Shown here: positions 36,563 through 49,100 of the stretch, piece after piece | Position numbering within the stretch: position 1 is the stretch's first letter | Layout: every line of letters begins with the position of its first letter | Source: Azolla caroliniana | Taxonomy: Eukaryota > Polypodiophyta | Direction: 5' to 3' | Assembly: GCA_043228905.1 (NCBI GenBank) | Contig: JBHGNT010000003.1 | Coordinates: forward strand, 434,001-498,000 | DNA: 64,000 bases | Notes under the pieces: generated by a model | Told to the model about the DNA's origin: nothing | The model's database searches: none | The model's input: the letters and a program-made list of their open reading frames with translations, nothing else | Position numbers and translations under genes: made by a program

Positions 36563-39500
36563 CATATTATATATAATAAGTCCATACGGGGCTTAGAATT
36601 ATGTATAGATTTTGATGAATGATTTTATGGAACTCTCAGGTTGTAGCTGCATGTGCATATAATATTTTAATAGTATATAATTATTCTTGATTCTATGAAA
36701 GTTAATTGCTACAAAATGTTGGGAGTCTGGACATCACTCTTTGCAGCGGTCTTCTGCAAAAGCTACTAACATAATTGCCCTTTCTCTTCTTGGGTTAAAT
36801 ATATCCATCAATCAGAGGCCGATTCCTCGTTTTGGATATGCATGCCGTTTACAGTCTTCAAGTAAATCTACAAAGATAATGAATTACTCCATATTATATA
36901 TAATAAATCTATACGGGGCTTAGAATTATGTCTAGATTTTGATGAATGATTTTATGGAACTCTCAGGTTGTAGCTGCATTTGCATATAATATTTTAATAG
37001 TATATAATCATTCTTGATTCTATGAAAGTTAATTGCTACAAAATGTTTGGAGTCTGGACATCACTCTTTGCAGCGGTCTTCTGCAAAAGCTACAAACATA
37101 ATTGCCCTTTCTCTTCTTGGGTTAAATATATCTATCAATCAGAGGCTGATTCCTCCTTTTGGATATGCATGCCGTTTACAGTCTTCGAGTAAATCTACAA
37201 AGATAATGAATTACTCCATATTATATATAATAAATCCATACGGGGCTTAGAATTATGTCTAGATTTTGATGAATTATTTTATGGAACTCTCAGGTTGTAG
37301 CTGCATTTGCATATAATATTTTAATAGTATATAATCATTCTTGATTCTATGAAAGTTAATTGCTACAAAATGTTTGGAGTCTGGACATCACTCTTTGCAG
37401 CGGTCTTCTGCAAAAGCTACAAACATAATTGCCCTTTCTCTTCTTGGGTTAAATATATCCATCAATCAGAGGCCGATTCCTCGTTTTGATATGCATGCCG
37501 TTTACAGTCTTCGAGTAAATCTACAAAGATAATGAATTACTCCATATTATATATAATAAATCCATACGGGGCTTAGAATTATGTCTAGATTTTGATGAAT
37601 GATTTTATGGAACTTTCAGGTTGTAGCTGCATTTGCATATAATATTTTAATAGTATATAATCATTCTTGATTCTATGAAAGTTAATTGCTACAAAATGTT
37701 TGGAGTCTGGACATCATTCTTTGCAGCGGTCTTCTGCAAAAGCTACAAACATAATTGCCCTTTCTCTTCTTGGGTTAAATATATCCATCAATCAGAGGCC
37801 GATTCCTCGTTTTGATATGCATGCCGTTTACAGTCTTCAAGTAAATCTACAAAGATAATGAATTACTCCATATTATATATAATAAATCCATACGGGGCTT
37901 AGAATTATGTCTAGATTTTGATGAATGATTTTATGGAACTTTCAGGTTGTAGCTGCATTTGCATATAATATTTTAATAGTATATAATCATTCTTGATTCT
38001 ATGAAAGTTAATTGCTACAAAATGTTTGGAGTCTGGACATCACTCTTTGCAGCGGTCTTCTGCAAAAGCTACAAACATAATTGCCCTTTCTCTTCTTGGG
38101 TTAAATATATCCATCAATCAGAGGCCGATTCCTCGTTTTGATATGCATGCCATTTACAGTCTTCAAGTAAATCTACAAAGATAATGAATTACTCCATATT
38201 ATATATAATAAATCCATACGGGGCTTAGAATTATGTCTAGATTTTGATGAATGATTTTATGGAACTTTCAGGTTGTAGCTGCATTTGCATATAATATTTT
38301 AATAGTATATAATCATTCTTGATTCTATGAAAGTTAATTGCTACAAAATGTTTGGAGTCTGGACATCACTCTTTGCAGCGGTCTTCTGCAAAAGCTACAA
38401 ACATAATTGCCCTTTCTCTTCTTGGGTTAAATATATCCATCAATCAGAGGCCGATTCCTCGTTTTGATATGCATGCCGTTTACAGTCTTCAAGTAAATCT
38501 ACAAAGATAATGAATTACTCCATATTATATATAATAAATCCATACGGGGCTTAGAATTATGTCTAGATTTTGATGAATGATTTTATGGAACTCTCAGGTT
38601 GTAGCTGCATTTGCATATAATATTTTAATAGTATATAATCATTCTTGATTCTATGAAAGTTAATTGCTACAAAATGTTTGGAGTCTGGACATCACTCTTT
38701 GCAGCGGTCTTCTGCAAAAGCTACAAACATAATTGCCCTTTCTCTTCTTGGGTTAAATATATCCATCAATCAGAGGCCGATTCCTCGTTTTGATATGCAT
38801 GCCGTTTACAGTCTTCGAGTAAATCTACAAAGATAATGAATTACTCCATATTATATATAATAAATCCATACGGGGCTTAGAATTATGTCTAGATTTTGAT
38901 GAATGATTTTATGGAACTTTCAGGTTGTAGCTGCATTTGCATATAATATTTTAATAGTATATAATCATTCTTGATTCTATGAAAGTTAATTGATACAAAA
39001 TGTTGGGAGTCTGGACATCACTCTTTGCAGCGGTCTTCTGCAAAAGCTACAAACATAATTGCCCTTTCTCTTCTTGGGTTAAATATATCCATCAATCAGA
39101 GGTCGATTCCTCGTTTTGGATATGCATGCCGTTTACAGTCTTCAAGTAAATCTACAAAGATAATGAATTACTCTATATTATATATAATAAATCCTTACAG
39201 GGCTTAGAATTATGTCTAGATTTTGATGAATGATTTTATGGAACTCTCAGGTTGTAGCTGCATTTGCATATAATATTTTAATAGTATATAATCATTCTTG
39301 ATTCTATGAAAGTTAATTGCTACAAAATGTTTGGAGTCTGGACATCACTCTTTGCAGCGGTCTTCTGCAAAAGCTACAAACATAATTGCCCTTTCTCTTC
39401 TTGGGTTAAATATATCCATCAATCAGAGGCCGATTCCTCGTTTTGGATATGCATGCTGTTTACAGTCTTCGAGTAAATCTACAAAGATAATGAATTACTA

Positions 39501-40156
39501 CATATTATAGATAATAAATCCTTACAGGGCTTAGAGTTATGTCTAGATTTTGATGAATGATTTTATGGAACTCTCAGGTTGTAGCTGCATTTGCATATAA
39601 TATTTTAATAGTATATAATCATTCTTGATTCTATGAAAGTTAATTGCTACAAAATGTTTGGAGTCTGGACATCACTCTTTGCAGCAGTTTTCTGCAAAAG
39701 CTACAAACATAATTGCCCTTTCTCTTCTTGGGTTAAATATATCCATCAATCAGAGGCCGATTCCTCCTTTTGGATATGCATGCCGTTTACAGTCTTCAAG
39801 TAAATCCACAAAGATAATGAATTACTCCATATTATATATAATAAATCCATACGGGGCTTAGAATTATGTCTAGATTTTGATGAATGATTTTATGGAACTC
39901 TCAGGTTGTAGCTGCATTTGCATATAATATTTTAATAGTATATAATCATTCTTGATTCTATGAAAGTTAATTGCTACAAAATGTTTGGAGTCTGGACATC
40001 ACTCTTTGCAGCGGTCTTCTGCAAAAGCTACAAACATAATTGCCCTTTCTCTTCTTGGGTTAAATATATCCATCAATCAGAGGCCGATTCCTCCTTTTGG
40101 ATATGCATGCCGTTTACAGTCTTCAAGTAAATCTACAAAGATAGTGAATTACTCAA
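36563..40156. repeat. Satellite-like tandem array, 11 copies of a 326/327-bp unit
   Basis: The anchor word gcagcggtcttctgc (changed in copy 10) starts at 36743, 37070, 37397, 37723, 38049, 38375, 38701, 39027, 39354, 39681 and 40008, so spacings are 327, 327, then 326 five times, then 327 three times. The 1-bp difference is one G in ttttggatatgc: copies 1, 2 and 8-11 have GG, copies 3-7 have one G. Copies otherwise differ by a few substitutions. Copies 1 and 8 share tgttgggag, and the boundaries ahead of copies 9 and 10 share ccttacaggg. The array fills the space between the convergent 3' ends of RAD1 and the bHLH gene. A frame of about 60 codons is open only in some GG copies and looks incidental. 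Confidence 0.97.
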
Positions 40157-40306
40157 TGTGAAACGGCTTTCTTGTCAAAGGTAGACTTATCATGATCAAA
40201 TTTGCTGTTGTGGGAGGAACAGGTCTTACATGCAGAGAAAGTCGAGTTGATCTAGCTCTTCAGAGCTTGGCTATTAGGATGGAACGCTGATGAAAAGAAA
40301 AGCTAT

Positions 40307-42556
40307 CTATGCACTCTTCAAAATGGCTGATGCAATCTGATCTTCAGTGATGAAGCTCTGACCTTTCGTTTTTACTAATAGCGACTGATGTACTACATCT
40401 TGTACTGTAGAGATAGATGCATGATGAACCTGAATCTGAAGATCTTGTAAAAGCACCATCACCCTTGCCACTGGATTCAAGTACCTTGGGTAGTTTATAT
40501 GTATAATGGCCTCTTCATTACTCAAGTAATGGATCTTCACATTTTCCGAAACATGACTAGGAGGAACTGAGGTCCTATTACTGACTTTAAGGCCATCTGT
40601 AACGTCATTTGATAGATGATGATGAAAGGATGTCTTACCATCACCTAAATAAGGAAATGCTTCTTTCCTCTTTTTATAGTTTAGAAGCTCTGAAACTAGG
40701 GTTTTCTTCTCCGCCTCAAGGTCTTGTAACTTATTTTTTAGCTCTTGGATGTATACAGTTGCATCAGTAAGCAATGAAGCCTTGTCCATCTTGGATACAT
40801 TTGGAACAACAGATCTCAACTCATAAAAGCGTTGGTTGAGCTTCTCTCTTCTCAACCTCTCTGCTTCTACATGATTCATTGGCTCTTCTCTTCCATCGGC
40901 AGGTTTTCTGCCCCTTTTCCGAGGCTTCTTCTCCTCTTGGATAGACTCACTACATTCTATCAAGTCAGAATCCTCCACGAATGAATCACTAGGTTTCATT
41001 GTTTTAGTCTTCTTCAATGGCGTTTGGCTCACCTCTTCTTGGTCCAGTACAGCTTTACCCTTCTCCCTGGCTACAAACGGATTACCTTCAGATGTTGAGT
41101 CAATCAAGATATTAGGTAGCTTAGAAAAGCTTTGAGTATGCAAATCCTTTGAGCCTTGACCATAGTTTGATCCATAAGTCTGGTCCATCTGTTGAGATTG
41201 CAAAGCTTTCACATGCCCCCGGTATTTGTTTTCTTTGGTTTCATGAGATCTTAAAACACCAGACTGAACCTCATTTGATTGATTTGTGGATCTATGATCT
41301 CGAACAGAGAGAGCACTCACATCCTTGTCTTTTGCATCATCATGATTATAAAACATGGTTTCTCTGGAAGCCTGATAACCAGAGATGCTTATAGATGCAT
41401 TATAACTCTGGAAGTTTTGATGTCTGGCCATATGAATACTCTTGTTCCCCAAGTCAGAACCCACCAAAGGAGCTTTTTGGCCTTCATAGCATCTCATTGA
41501 GCCATCCACGTCGCTTCTTCGTGTCAATAAAGACCCTTCAGATGACCTCAGCTCATTACTCATTGTTGACAAAAGTATATCCTCTTCAAGCCCTTGGAAT
41601 TTCTGCAAAGGTGGAAACAGTGTCATTGGCATCAACTTATCCCCATCTTCGATGAACATGGTATCAGTAAGGTCTTGAGAGGAGAGTTTCCTTTGTGAAG
41701 CTTCTATTTCTCCACCATTCACTGGCATTGTCCATTGAGAGTGCTTTTGCATCCCTGATTGGGCCAAGTTCTTTGAACCAAGGGCACCGATAGAGATCAC
41801 ATCAGACCAAGTACCAGACAATTCATCAGGGTTCATCTTTGGAATCGAAGATGGGTAAGGCTCTGTGAAGTCGCTTTGTATATGGCTGGATGTATCTTTA
41901 CAAAGTGGGAATGAACCCTTTACAGCCATCACAAACTCGAAATTCTCATTGATGATTTGAGTCGATCCAAGCTCTACAACTCCATTTAAGGTAGGCACGT
42001 ATAGCATGGTTTGGATACCAAGCTGAGCAGCAAGCTGAGCTCGAGAACAACTGCAATTATGGATTTCATCACCTCCTTGAAGCCACGAGTGTTTGGATGT
42101 GGAAAAAGTTTCTCCTCCCAGTCCCGACGCAAGAGGAAAAGAATGCCACATAGAAAGCACAAAGAAACACTCAGTATCTGTCATATCTGCATCGAGTGGC
42201 GCCCCAGTGAGAGCTTCAAGCTGAGCAATGATAGGTTTTAAGTGAGCCTTATTAGCTTTTCTAGAGGTTACTTCATTGCATTCTTTAGGGTTGAAGTATC
42301 CATCTCCCCATCCGAGCCCATCTTGACCATCCGCAGTGTTTGTGAGTTGCCAAAATATAGCATAGGTCCATTTCTCTTGGAAATTGTCCACTAGGGATTG
42401 AAGCTTATGCGACAGATTATCTTCCACACCATTGTTAATATCTATAGCAACACTGTCGTTGTTACTAATAAGGTGCTCTTCATTCGAGGCCAGCCAATCT
42501 TGCTCAGATCCCATGGCCTCATCTAAAAGAGCTTGGAATTCAACATCCAAATTCAT
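40307..42556 (-). CDS. MYC-type bHLH transcription factor (bHLH-MYC_N, bHLH, ACT-like)
   Basis: One intronless frame of 749 residues, which is usual for this plant group. A bHLH-MYC_N domain starts near residue 55 (WTYAIFWQ at 63-70, then LGWGDGYFN and the [11 protein letters not shown] stretch). The basic helix-loop-helix lies at about 562-608, beginning [16 protein letters not shown]. The His, Glu and Arg that contact a CACGTG E-box/G-box are present. A leucine-zipper-like extension and an ACT-like dimer domain follow (about 680-749). The overall plan is that of subgroup IIId/IIIe factors (MYC2- and JAM-like) in jasmonate signalling. The TDTE motif leans to the JAM side, the N-terminus to neither. 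The ATG at 42556 is used because the only earlier in-frame start-like codon is TTG. It is a nuclear regulator, orthology unresolved. Confidence 0.9.
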   Translation of the reverse strand: MNLDVEFQALLDEAMGSEQDWLASNEEHLISNNDSVAIDINNGVEDNLSHKLQSLVDNFQEKWTYAIFWQLTNTADGQDGLGWGDGYFNPKECNEVTSRKANKAHLKPIIAQLEALTGAPLDADMTDTECFFVLSMWHSFPLASGLGGETFSTSKHSWLQGGDEIHNCSCSRAQLAAQLGIQTMLYVPTLNGVVELGSTQIINENFEFVMAVKGSFPLCKDTSSHIQSDFTEPYPSSIPKMNPDELSGTWSDVISIGALGSKNLAQSGMQKHSQWTMPVNGGEIEASQRKLSSQDLTDTMFIEDGDKLMPMTLFPPLQKFQGLEEDILLSTMSNELRSSEGSLLTRRSDVDGSMRCYEGQKAPLVGSDLGNKSIHMARHQNFQSYNASISISGYQASRETMFYNHDDAKDKDVSALSVRDHRSTNQSNEVQSGVLRSHETKENKYRGHVKALQSQQMDQTYGSNYGQGSKDLHTQSFSKLPNILIDSTSEGNPFVAREKGKAVLDQEEVSQTPLKKTKTMKPSDSFVEDSDLIECSESIQEEKKPRKRGRKPADGREEPMNHVEAERLRREKLNQRFYELRSVVPNVSKMDKASLLTDATVYIQELKNKLQDLEAEKKTLVSELLNYKKRKEAFPYLGDGKTSFHHHLSNDVTDGLKVSNRTSVPPSHVSENVKIHYLSNEEAIIHINYPRYLNPVARVMVLLQDLQIQVHHASISTVQDVVHQSLLVKTKGQSFITEDQIASAILKSA

Positions 42557-43277
42557 GATGAAACTCAATAAAAGAAAGAGGTTGTAAAAAGAAAGGGAGA
42601 GAAACTATTCTATCTAACAAGACATGGGCTGCCTGATAACCCTCGGTTTGCGGTGTAGTTCTCGTTTATCATCTTGGGGCGAAAGCTCAGATGTGGGTTC
42701 CTTCAGAATTCCCTGCACAGATTCAAGCCGCCTTTAGTTTGTAGTAAGACATTCCGCAGACTAGTGGGCCGCTTTGCAATATGCTCTGTTTCTTCTTCTT
42801 CTTCTTCTTCGTCATCCTTCTCTACTTTACTGATTTTTATTGGTAGGGAAGAAAGTAGTAGGGTAGGGCAGGAAAGTGCAGAGGTGGCATGGTCGCAGGA
42901 GCCGTCGCCATCGCCACATCGGAGTTTGAAGTCGTAATGATGCCTTTTCAAAACGCAGGAAGAAAGAAAGAAGGAAAGAAATGCCAAGCTCTGTGTTCTG
43001 TCTGTTTTGGCGTGATGTGGATGGATAAGGCCATCGCATATGTATATTATATATATGTACATACATAATATGTATGTATGTATGTATGTATATCACGCAC
43101 GTTTTAGGCATGCTCTGCAGCAGCCGCAATAGCAGCCTTTCTGTCATAACATACATTTAACTTATACATAAAATCATAATGCTCCTCTCTCCCCCCCCTT
43201 CTCCTCATGTTTTGTTAGTGTTTCCTAATTGAAATTGGTCACACTTCCCACATGCCTCCTTTTGCAATTGCCCATGT

Positions 43278-43363
<86 letters not shown>

Positions 43364-43462
43364 TCCTATATGTATATGGATCGATGTTATGTTGATCTTG
43401 ATTGTATGTATGTGGAGCTCTTCTTTCGTTTTTGTCCATTTCCTTGTTCTATGCTTGCAATG

Positions 43463-43516
<54 letters not shown>

Positions 43517-46164
43517 ATGGATTGATGTTATGTTGATCTTGATTGTATGTATGTGGAGCTCTTCTTTCTCTTTTGTCCATTTCCTCATCCCATGCTTGCA
43601 ATGACCAAATGCACAAACACTTCACACTGCATCTTTTTGTGTGATTACATCACATGTGAGGCCAACACCATAGATGCATGGCAGGTGCTACTTTTGTTTT
43701 TATTATGAGGTGTTTTGCATTCAAAGCCATGTTATATCCACCATTTTGGAATACATGGTTTGCTTTTCCTCCTTGTTTTAACAATGGTTTGCTCTACACA
43801 AAGAAATCCATTTATACGTGTTCACATTTGTATATTACTCTCTAGTATCCATTATTTTTAACGTTCTTCTCATAGTTCCTCCACTTCACTAGTTTTTGAA
43901 GTAGTGAATGCTACAAACACCTCGTTTTTCTATGTGCAACGATCTAGCATTAATACATCCGGATTAAATCAATGTTAAAGTTCATATACATGTTAAATAC
44001 ATTTGTAGTCTTTTTAAAGACTATGCATGTTGACCAATCATATATCCAATGATGCATGCAACATACGACCTTTATTTTGTCCATAATAACAAATTATTTT
44101 GATAAGTGTATTCAAGCAATAGTGATTTAATGCTAGGGAACTTTGTATGGGTAATGTTAAATGAACAAAGGCTTGTTCATGTTTGGGGTTTATAAATTCT
44201 CAAATATTTTGTAATAAGAACATATACATCCATTAGATTTAGTTGACAATGTTGATCAGTGATCACAACAAGATGCGTGGAGGACATCATGTCTAGAAAT
44301 GCGAGATAATGAATATTCATGCTTATGTATCCAAATTAATGGATCATTATGCCAAGAATTATGAGATGGAGAGCATGTCTCAAAGATCAAGGGTCATACG
44401 TCATCATGGCTACCATGAAAACAAGAGCATGTGAGCAACACACACTTGATGGAGACAACCTCTTCAAACGAAGCATACTAAAAATGAATGTAAACCTCAA
44501 CAGACTTGCTATTAACCATGCATTGTGTTGTGTTGTCTTAAGAAGCAATTCAGCAAGCCATACATAAAGAGTTCTAGTTGTAGTTAAAAATGAATCATGA
44601 CAAAAATCCACATATCGATTCCTTAATAATTTGGTGTGTTCCACTTCTACTTCAACCCTATGCTACATACTATGTCAAATAGGGAGCAAGGAGACAATAA
44701 TTTTAGTTGACACGTGCATGTGTAGCTCAACGTACATACAATATCATAAAGTAAAGTTTACATTGATGTGCTCATTGAACTTAATACAGCAAAAGTAAGT
44801 ATAGGTTTTTGCCGTATGAAAGTGAGATCCATAGCTAGCAATGTAGAGGTAGAAACATGAATGATTCCAAGAAGAACTCTTCAAAAGTCAATAGCTACGT
44901 TCATTAATACACAAAAATCTTGACAGGGTACAAATAACTCAATGTCGTGTCACCTACCAAAAGCATACCCCAAACATTTTAGAAAAATGTAAAATGAACA
45001 TAAATTTCCTACAACCATTACCTCTTTCTGGTTCCCCAATCAAGAATTGTTATGCAACAATCTCAAGTTTTAACTCCACAAAATAGCATAGTTAATGCTA
45101 GCACCACATGGCTAGCTTTGGCTCTTAAGACCAAGAAAAACAATTATGGGTTATCATCCACGCTTGACTTTCTGTGCACCTGGATGTTGGTAAAAAACTG
45201 AAAGAACTGTAGTGCCAAGGAAAGAGAAAGACGAATACAGAGACTAGCTCACCTTTTTGGTGCTATAGACGACACATGTTACATGAAGCTAAATCTATGT
45301 AATAGGTGAAGTAAACAATGCACTACAAAAACATTGTCAAAAAGCTCCATCACTGGCAAGACAAAAAGTCCAGCTATGGTTACCTTGAGATCAAACATTT
45401 ACATGCTTGCATCATCTAAAACATAAATAATAATTCTATACTTTGAAATGGCTAATCAGTGAGGCAAATAGAAACCAGGAACACCATTGCATACGCATAC
45501 AGGCATACGTGCATGCATACATGCATGTACATATATAATTTGTATTTGGATTTATGAATCTATTTCTCCAAATGTCAGTGTCACATCCCTCCAGATTAAA
45601 AGATTATATATTTCCTTTAACAGACATCTTAGACACCATATACATTTGTCTATTCTAACATGAATATGCATGTAATCTATGCAATAAGAAACTTGTCGAA
45701 AACCCAATCAGAAATTGTTTCCACCATCAATCTCTAGTGAATTTCAAATCCTTCTCATCAACGGATATGGTCATGTGGCAGCCTACAAGAATCTATAATA
45801 GTAGTAGTAAATTTTGGTCTGATAGTGTAGCATTCCAATGAAGCTGCAATAAGAAGAATACTAGACTGTTACTTAATGAAGCATATAATCAAATCAATCC
45901 AAAAAAATTCTACTTGATTTCAGTGTAACAGCTAAGTGATGCTTCCCACTTCAGTGAGCTTGCAGTTTATGGTACTCATGGATTGTCAAGATAAAGCAAC
46001 CTGTACAAAAATGCTTTGATTCAAACGACTGTTGTCGCTGTATCACAACACCAGTAAGGGATACTGATTTGCAACTTCGAAAGGTAGAAAAGTTGTGGAC
46101 AAACATAAAATTGGACAAAATGACTGTCATTTGTAAAAATATCCCTTCTCATATGAATGCTTCA
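42557..46164. other. bHLH upstream region and gene-poor spacer
   Basis: No gene was recognised. The bHLH leader/promoter side has a CTT run (about 42792-42811) and a TATG/GTAT run (43063-43090). A duplicated block with long CT arrays lies at 43279-43607. The remainder up to the RFC1 stop is AT-rich. Confidence 0.5.
43279..43607. repeat. Tandem duplication whose two copies each start with a CT array
   Basis: Copy 1 is a CT run of about 83 bases (43279-43361) plus about 105 bases of unique sequence. Copy 2 is a CT run of about 46 bases (43467-43512) plus the same unique sequence with few changes (shared words gatgttatgttgatcttg, gtatgtatgtggagctc and catgcttgcaatga). Confidence 0.9.
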
Positions 46165-49100
46165 TTATTCTTTCCGACGCTTTGCAGGTTTGCTTTGCTG
46201 CCCGTCTTTTGGAGCACTCCTTTTTGTGGCTGTTTGGCGAGGCTGAGAGCCCTTTGCTTTTTGCTTGTCTGAATGAATTGCAAACCCATATTTAATTCAA
46301 AATATGTCTCAATTACAGGAAAAAACAAGTCCCTAACCAGCCAGGCTACAAGATGCCACTCACCTCCCTTAAAGCTGCTTTCAGCAACACTTAACTGCAT
46401 GTTCATGTTTGTATCCAGTCCTACTGCATTCAGTAAACCTCAAAACTTTTATTCACATTGGACTAAGCTTAGCATCTCAAAAAGTAGTAACAAACTATTC
46501 TATCCAAGAGGTTCACCTATCTCATCTACGTCGCGTGCTTCATCATCCTCCGAATCTGTGCAAGACACAACATAAACATTACCTCTACATTGTTTATCAT
46601 TCCTCCTTCAACAGCACATAATATATACCTTCCCCTTCATCTTCAGCTATTTCCGCGTCATCTAACTCTGGAGGTAGAATCTGAAGTTTTCCTCGCTTCT
46701 TTGGAAGCTTCTTTTGACCTGACGCATTGAATAAAGGCAGTAAATCAGATGACTTCACTCGCCTTTCACTTTCCATTTGCTTGTAACCTTTTGTGAGAGC
46801 TGCCTTAACAGCAGGTGGCACACCTGCCATTAAGTCAGGTTGGCCCTGTCAATACACAATAATAAGCCATATTCTGTAAGTAATTCCTCGAAAGCAATTT
46901 TAAAATCAAACATAACAGAATTCAAGTGTTTTCTTTAAAAAGCAATTTAAAAAAGAGACCATATAAAATTTACCTGGAACTTCACAAGATCTAGAATGGA
47001 TTCAATATCTTCCTGAGTAAGAGAATAATTTTCCATCAACTCCACAATGGTTTGAACAGCCTTTTCCTAGTGAAATCAGAGAGCACAGAGTCACACAGTC
47101 TGAGATGGATACACATACAGCAAGAAACAGCTTTATTACGTACCTTTGGCATCACTTTCAGAGGAGATGTCAACTCTAAGGCAAGAACATAAAGATAATC
47201 TCTCCGAACCGCTTGCCTGTGGTTCAATGCCAAATAAAAATTAGAGAATTCAGAGAATATTATACTGCATTTCTAATCTTATGCTGGAGTATTAATACCG
47301 TGTAGGCTCACACATTCGTGACGCCAACAAATGTACATGAACGTCATCTAATTGACGCATCTTCTTTCCATAAGAAGAATTCTTCCCAAGCCAACTACCA
47401 AACCGATTAAAATTGCGTTCACCCTGCTTTGTCATTTAAAATCGGCTTATGTAATCTGTACGGAAATGCCACTATAAAAAGCACAACCTCATTTCTTAAT
47501 AATAGAACATCTACATGATTTCATCTCTCGTCCAGTTTGATAGTATGGATAGATCAGGACTTCTGAATCCACAGAACATGATTAAAAAGACTCTACAACT
47601 CTGAGCTATAATCTCATCTATTTTATACTCAAGTATACACACGTATTGAATCACATGGAATTTGTTTGTACCTATCCCTCACCAAAACCGAAGGAGACAG
47701 AAAAAATTATAGATCAAATGTTTGGCACAAAAAAATCAACAAATAAGACTGACTGAAACATATTTTGTTTTTACCAACATTTTGATGTATGTATATGTTT
47801 TTTATTTTCATGATAGCACACATTCAACAAAAAACAAAATTAAAAAGAAAAATACAAATACCTGTAAGAGAATTTCTCTTCGTCCATGCATCAGTGCGGC
47901 TCTATAGAAAAAAGATTTTCTTTAGTGACAACATCCTTGATACATATTTTATCAGGTTGACTTATTAATGAACAAGACCAGTTTTAAAACAGAATCACAA
48001 TCCTGCAGAAACTTGTCACACAGAGGGAGAAATCATAGAGAGATATTTCTCGTATATGAAGTCTTACGGGATTATAGATGACATGAATGCACCCATTTGC
48101 GAATGCTGCCATTGTCTATACTGGCGAATCTGTTTATTTACAATGTCTCCATCAGCAATGCAGGAAGCTGCCTTTGCAATCAAATCCATTCGAGCTGTTC
48201 CATTTTCATCCCGCCCTGCTTGTGTCGGGCAATAATTGAGATAATTCTCCTGCATTTCCAGCAAAAACTTAGTTATTAATTCAATTGGCCGAAAGGCAGG
48301 TGATATGCAATGTCAAAACCGAATCTGCCAATTCACAATTTCATGTCAATAAAGAGAATACCGACTCACCAAATGTTTCTTTTAACAATTGACAAAATAT
48401 AAAGCATACGAAAAAGTGGATGAAACAATTATATACAAAGAGTCAGTCTTGCTTCATAGAGTAATATACCAGTCTAAAGATTAGGTGTTTCTACAGACAC
48501 TTATGACCAATAAAAAAGAGACTGCATGCACGCATGCCTCTCTCCCTCTCTTGGAAGATTACATCTGAGACTTTTTATGACCATAAAATATAGTGCAGAC
48601 CCACCTGTCTTTCTCTTATTAGAAGGAGACAGTTTGTGATAAATATTATATAGATACAAGCATGAACATCCCTCTACATCTCTCTGAAGTCCACATGTTC
48701 ACTCCGAATAGTACTGGAATAGCTATACCTGAATCAATAATGGAACAAGATCAGGGTCTGACATACTTGCATCGAGCCTTTCATCCATCCGCAGTCTTCC
48801 TCCCTCAAATGACATTAATCTAGTTGAAAAAAATCCAGAGTTCTTACAAGTGAAAATCCAACGTTATTGCAAGTTATGATGCATGGCTTACAAGGAGATA
48901 CTTTTAGAATAATAAGAATGATTCTTGGCCTTTATTACCTCCAGATCACTTTCATGTATTCTTTCATTCTTTTGTATTTTATTATTTAGCATTTGATTAG
49001 TTGAGGAAAATTAAACGGCATGAAATACATATGTTTCCTTTAATGTGATCCAATAGGTATACTTTTATAAGACCAAAATAGTCTGACAAGAAAAATGCAT

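Noticed and set aside
36741-39861. Repeated open frames of about 60-67 codons in the tandem array
   Set aside because: They are open only in some copies and lost by a 1-bp deletion in five of eleven; no coding signature is visible.
36563-40156. CRISPR-like array
   Set aside because: Units of 326/327 bp without spacers in a plant nuclear context are a tandem satellite, not CRISPR.
43205-43588. Frames with Arg-Glu or Leu-Ser repeats
   Set aside because: They are translations of CT/GA microsatellites, not proteins; the same applies to the frame at 235-624.
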